64,000 nt of DNA from Stutzerimonas stutzeri. GTDB lineage: Bacteria > Pseudomonadota > Gammaproteobacteria > Pseudomonadales > Pseudomonadaceae. This document shows positions 60,984 to 64,000 of this stretch, piece by piece. How positions within the stretch are numbered: position 1 is the stretch's first letter; each line of letters starts with the position of its first letter. Under the pieces are notes generated by a model. It did not search any database. It saw nothing but the letters and a program-made list of their open reading frames with translations, and was not told where the DNA came from. The stretch spans positions 3,658,001 to 3,722,000 of the forward strand of contig NZ_CP139348.1 of NCBI RefSeq assembly GCF_038561965.1. The letters are read 5' to 3'. The translations under genes and the position numbers were made by a program.

Positions 60984-62426
60984 TCAAGCGCCCGTTCCAC
61001 CTACCGTGATCTCGTCGATCTTCAGCGTCGGCTGGCCGACGCCCACCGGCACCGACTGTCCATCCTTGCCGCAGGTGCCAACGCCGCTGTCCAGAGCCAG
61101 GTCGTTACCGACCATCGACACCCGGTTCATCACCTCCGGACCGTTGCCGATCAGGGTCGCACCCTTCACCGGCGCGGTGATCTTGCCGTCCTCGATCAGA
61201 TACGCCTCGCTGGTGGAGAAGACGAACTTGCCGCTGGTGATATCGACTTGGCCCCCGCCGAGGCTGGCGCAATAAATGCCCTTCTTCACCGAGCGGATGA
61301 TTTCCTGCGGATCACTCTCACCGGCCAGCATGTAGGTATTGGTCATGCGCGGCATCGGCAGGTGCGCATAGGATTCGCGGCGGCCGTTGCCGGTTGGCGC
61401 TACGCCCATCAGGCGCGCGTTGAGCTTGTCCTGGATGTAGCCCTTGAGGATGCCGTTCTCGATCAGCGTGGTGCACTGGGTCGGCGTGCCTTCGTCATCC
61501 ACGCTGAGCGATCCACGACGGTCGGCCAGGGTGCCGTCGTCGACGATGGTGCAGAGACTGGAGGCGACCTGCTCACCGATCCGGCCGCTATAGGCCGAAC
61601 TGCCCTTGCGGTTGAAATCACCTTCCAGACCGTGACCCACTGCCTCATGCAGCAGTACGCCAGACCAGCCTGGGCCGAGCACCACCGGCAACGAGCCCGC
61701 TGGCGCCGGCACCGCCTCGAGATTGACCAATGCCTGGCGCAACGCCTCGCGGGCATAGCCCATGGCGCGGTCCTCGGTCAGGAAGTACTGATAGCCGGTG
61801 CGACCACCGCCGCCCTGCCCGCCACGCTCACGACGGCCGTTCTGCTCGACGATCACGCTGACATTGAAACGCACCAGCGGCCGGATATCGGTCGCCATGC
61901 CGCCGTCCATGCCCGCCACCAGAATGTGCTCCCAGACGCCCGCCAGGCTCACGGTGACCTGCTTGATGCGCGGATCAAGGGCACGAGTCGCGACGTCGAT
62001 GCGCTTGAGCAACTCGACCTTCTCGGCACGGCTCAGCCCGTCGAGCGGGTTGTCCTGGCTGTACAGCGGAGCGAACACAGCCTTGGACAGGACCTTGACC
62101 TGGCCCTGTTGCCCGCTACGGGCGATCGAGCGCGCCGCCTGGGCTGCCTGACGCAACGCATCGGCCGTGATGGCATTGCTGTAGGCGAAGCCGGTCTTCT
62201 CGCCAGACACCGCGCGCACACCGACGCCCTGTTCCAGGTGGAAGCCGCCCTCCTTGACGATGCCATCCTCAAGTACCCAGGACTCGGAGACCTGGTCCTG
62301 AAAATACAGGTCCGCGGCATCCACGCCGGGACCGGCAAGCTCGCCGAGCAGGCCGGGCAGATCATCGATACCCAGGCCGCCAGGGGTCAGCAGGCGCTCT
62401 GTGACGGGTAACAGCAGTTCACTCAT
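60984..62426 (-). CDS. tldD: Metalloprotease TldD
   Basis: 480 aa from the ATG at 62426 (MSELLLPVTERLL); a longer frame is not supported. The catalytic metal site HEAVGHGLEGD (HExxH) is intact, with ETSNTYML-like RMTNTYMLAGES downstream. Works with PmbA. The preceding nitrilase gene ends 2 bases upstream, so both are cotranscribed. Confidence 0.96.
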   Translation of the reverse strand: MSELLLPVTERLLTPGGLGIDDLPGLLGELAGPGVDAADLYFQDQVSESWVLEDGIVKEGGFHLEQGVGVRAVSGEKTGFAYSNAITADALRQAAQAARSIARSGQQGQVKVLSKAVFAPLYSQDNPLDGLSRAEKVELLKRIDVATRALDPRIKQVTVSLAGVWEHILVAGMDGGMATDIRPLVRFNVSVIVEQNGRRERGGQGGGGRTGYQYFLTEDRAMGYAREALRQALVNLEAVPAPAGSLPVVLGPGWSGVLLHEAVGHGLEGDFNRKGSSAYSGRIGEQVASSLCTIVDDGTLADRRGSLSVDDEGTPTQCTTLIENGILKGYIQDKLNARLMGVAPTGNGRRESYAHLPMPRMTNTYMLAGESDPQEIIRSVKKGIYCASLGGGQVDITSGKFVFSTSEAYLIEDGKITAPVKGATLIGNGPEVMNRVSMVGNDLALDSGVGTCGKDGQSVPVGVGQPTLKIDEITVGGTGA

Positions 62427-62428
62427 AT

Positions 62429-63274
62429 TCACTCCAAACGGTCCGTGACCAGGCACGGTACGGAAAATCGGCGGTGGCGCTGCACCGGCATGCGCTGGCG
62501 AATAGCGGCCTGTTCGCCCGCGTCTCGCTCGCTCACGAGGGCAACCGGACCAGTCGCCTGTTCGCGCAACAGTCGGCCCCATGGGTCAACGATAGACGAA
62601 TGACCATGGGTGAAGCGACCGCCAGGGTGCTCGCCACCCTGTGCCGCGGCCAGGATATAGCATTGAGTCTCGATGGCGCGGGCGCGAATCAGACTCGCCC
62701 AGTGCGCCTCGCCTGTCACCGTGGTAAATGCCGACGGCACGCTGATCAGCTCGGCGCCGGCCGCACGCAACGCCGTAAACAGCTCGGCGAAACGCAAGTC
62801 ATAACACACGCTCATGCCTAGTCGGCCAACCGGCGTATCGACCACAACCAAACGCTCACCGGGCGCGTAGTCATCGGACTCACGATAGTGGCCGCGGCTG
62901 TCGGCCACCTCCGCATCGAACAAATGCAGCTTGTCGTAACGAGCCACCCGATGCCCGTTGTCATCGAACAACAGCGAGCAGGCGTTGGGCTTGGCGTGCG
63001 GGCAATCATCGGGGGGCAACGGCAACGTCCCGGCGACTATCCACAATCTGAGGTCACGGGCAGCTTGTTTCAACCAGGGCAGGATCGGTCCATCGCCCAT
63101 CGCTTCAGCAAGCCCGAGTTGCGCAGGGGCTTTGTGGCCCATCGCCGCGAAGTTCTCCGGCAATACCGCCAGGCGGGCGCCGGCATTTGCTGCCTGTTCC
63201 AGCAACTGGCGAGCAAGGGTCAGATTGAGCGCGATGTCAGCCTGGCTGGCCATCTGGATCACGGCTAAGGACAT
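62429..63274 (-). CDS. Nitrilase-superfamily amidohydrolase (Nit1/YbeM-like)
   Basis: 281-aa C-N hydrolase with triad Glu40 (LPENF), Lys115 (YDKLHLFD) and Cys157 (SVCYDLRF). The sequence fits the Nit1-type branch, whose members hydrolyse deaminated glutathione as metabolite repair; that activity is inferred. Located between yhdP and tldD as in other pseudomonads. Confidence 0.9.
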   Translation of the reverse strand: MSLAVIQMASQADIALNLTLARQLLEQAANAGARLAVLPENFAAMGHKAPAQLGLAEAMGDGPILPWLKQAARDLRLWIVAGTLPLPPDDCPHAKPNACSLLFDDNGHRVARYDKLHLFDAEVADSRGHYRESDDYAPGERLVVVDTPVGRLGMSVCYDLRFAELFTALRAAGAELISVPSAFTTVTGEAHWASLIRARAIETQCYILAAAQGGEHPGGRFTHGHSSIVDPWGRLLREQATGPVALVSERDAGEQAAIRQRMPVQRHRRFSVPCLVTDRLE

Positions 63275-63314
63275 GACTACCCCGATGCTGAAAGACGAAG
63301 CCCAGGACTATGGA

Positions 63315-64000
63315 TCAGTTGGGCTTCTCGAATGGTTTGTCGAAGCTGATCTTGGGCGACTGCCACGGCCCCTTGACGTCGTACTGCACGCTGGCGAAAC
63401 GCGCAACGCGGTCACCCAATAGCTTGTCCGCCACGAACAATGCGCCACCAATCGCCGGCGCACCGACAATCAGCGCAGCCAGAGGCAGGTTATTGCTGAT
63501 CGGCAAGGTAACCAACAACTTGGCGTCGATCTCGTCGCGGGCCATGTCCAACTTGCCGTCCAGCTCCAGGTTGCTCGACGGGCCACTGACGGTGATCGGC
63601 TCGCGCGTGGTGAACACACCGGCGCTGGCCTGCAGGTTGCCGTCCAAACGGTCATAGCTGAGGCCTTTGCTGAACAGATCGGAGAAGTCCAGGCGCAGAC
63701 GGCGTCCTATCGAGTTGAAATTCAGCACGCCGAACACTCGCAGCGCCTGCGCGCTGCCATCGATCTCGACGAACTGGCCCTTGCGCAGCCGCGGCTGCAT
63801 GCTGCCGGAATAGCGCGCCATGGCGAACCCGGCCGGCGAGCCCGGCCATTGCCCGTCCGCGTCCAGGCGAAAACTGTCACTGGTGACCGATGGCGCAAAG
63901 CCCCAGGCCAGCAGCACATCAGCCAGGTTGCGGCCTTCGAGACGGCCTTTGTACCAGGTCTGCGTACCATTCCAGCCGCCGGTGCCGCCGACCTTCAGCC
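63315..64000 (-). CDS. yhdP: YhdP family AsmA-like protein, C-terminal part (cut by window)
   Basis: 228 in-frame codons reach the window edge (first visible residues LKVGGTGGWNGTQTW); the N-terminus is outside. The C-terminal DUF3971/AsmA-like segment with LNFNSIGRRLRLDFSDLF and a final hydrophobic helix region (LPLAALIVGAPAIGGALFVADKLLG) marks YhdP, a giant inner-membrane protein implicated in phospholipid transport to the outer membrane. Confidence 0.9.
   Translation of the reverse strand, partial: LKVGGTGGWNGTQTWYKGRLEGRNLADVLLAWGFAPSVTSDSFRLDADGQWPGSPAGFAMARYSGSMQPRLRKGQFVEIDGSAQALRVFGVLNFNSIGRRLRLDFSDLFSKGLSYDRLDGNLQASAGVFTTREPITVSGPSSNLELDGKLDMARDEIDAKLLVTLPISNNLPLAALIVGAPAIGGALFVADKLLGDRVARFASVQYDVKGPWQSPKISFDKPFEKPN

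Noticed and set aside
61248..62411. 387-codon open frame on plus opposite tldD
   Set aside because: Shadow of tldD, whose HExxH and flanking motifs are intact.
1..64000. CRISPR array, insertion sequence or prophage
   Set aside because: No regularly spaced repeats, transposase, integrase or phage structural gene was seen.

Overview
The window is a 64 kb chromosomal stretch from a high-GC gammaproteobacterium of the Pseudomonas type, most likely the Stutzerimonas (P. stutzeri) group. Almost every gene has a recognisable pseudomonad counterpart and the gene order follows the Pseudomonas core chromosome: the ftsZ-to-mraZ cell-wall cluster, rnpB, rsmI-lpoA-yraN-gmhA/diaA, sspBA, petABC, rpsI-rplM, cysD-cysNC, algW, hisCDG-murA-ibaG, mla, kdsDC-lptCAB, rpoN-hpf-ptsN-rapZ-npr, pmbA-darP-tldD-nit-yhdP. 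The species call is an inference; no rRNA is present to test it. I saw no insertion sequence, CRISPR array, prophage or tRNA.

Region 1 (1-16.5 kb, minus strand) is the dcw cluster, read from mraZ down to ftsZ, with most genes overlapping by 1 to 11 bases. It supplies peptidoglycan precursors (MurC, D, E, F, G, MraY, Ddl) and the divisome (FtsI, L, W, Q, A, Z). Its head carries a clear sigma70 promoter followed by 10-bp-periodic MraZ boxes. Region 2 (16.7-26.4 kb) holds RNase P RNA, rsmI, a lpoA-yraN-SIS-BON group facing plus, then sspB/sspA, the cytochrome bc1 operon and rplM-rpsI on minus.

Region 3 (26.9-37.7 kb) is the accessory part. After an aldo/keto reductase and a membrane protein comes yacG-coaE-pilD-pilC-pilB on minus. 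Facing away from pilB, behind a good sigma54 (-24/-12) promoter, lies an unusual pilin locus: a 61-residue 'PilA-N' type IV pilin that ends just after the N-terminal helix, a tightly coupled secreted six-cysteine protein in the place of the missing globular half, a second 59-residue short pilin, and then an ABC permease, a membrane-anchored protein of unknown family and an ABC ATPase that together resemble the PilGHI transporters of delta-proteobacterial pilus clusters. Split short pilins of this kind are best known from Geobacter; finding one in a pseudomonad at the normal pilA site is the main discovery candidate here.

Region 4 (37.7-64 kb) returns to core functions: sulfate activation (CysD, CysNC), a Nif3-like protein, the AlgW envelope-stress protease, histidine synthesis with MurA, phospholipid transport (Mla), Kdo synthesis and LPS export (KdsD/C, LptC/A/B), sigma54 with the nitrogen-PTS genes, and the PmbA/TldD protease pair. 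A predicted sigma54 site overlaps the -10 box in front of rpoN itself, which would fit negative autoregulation and links this end of the window to the sigma54-type promoter at the pilin locus.
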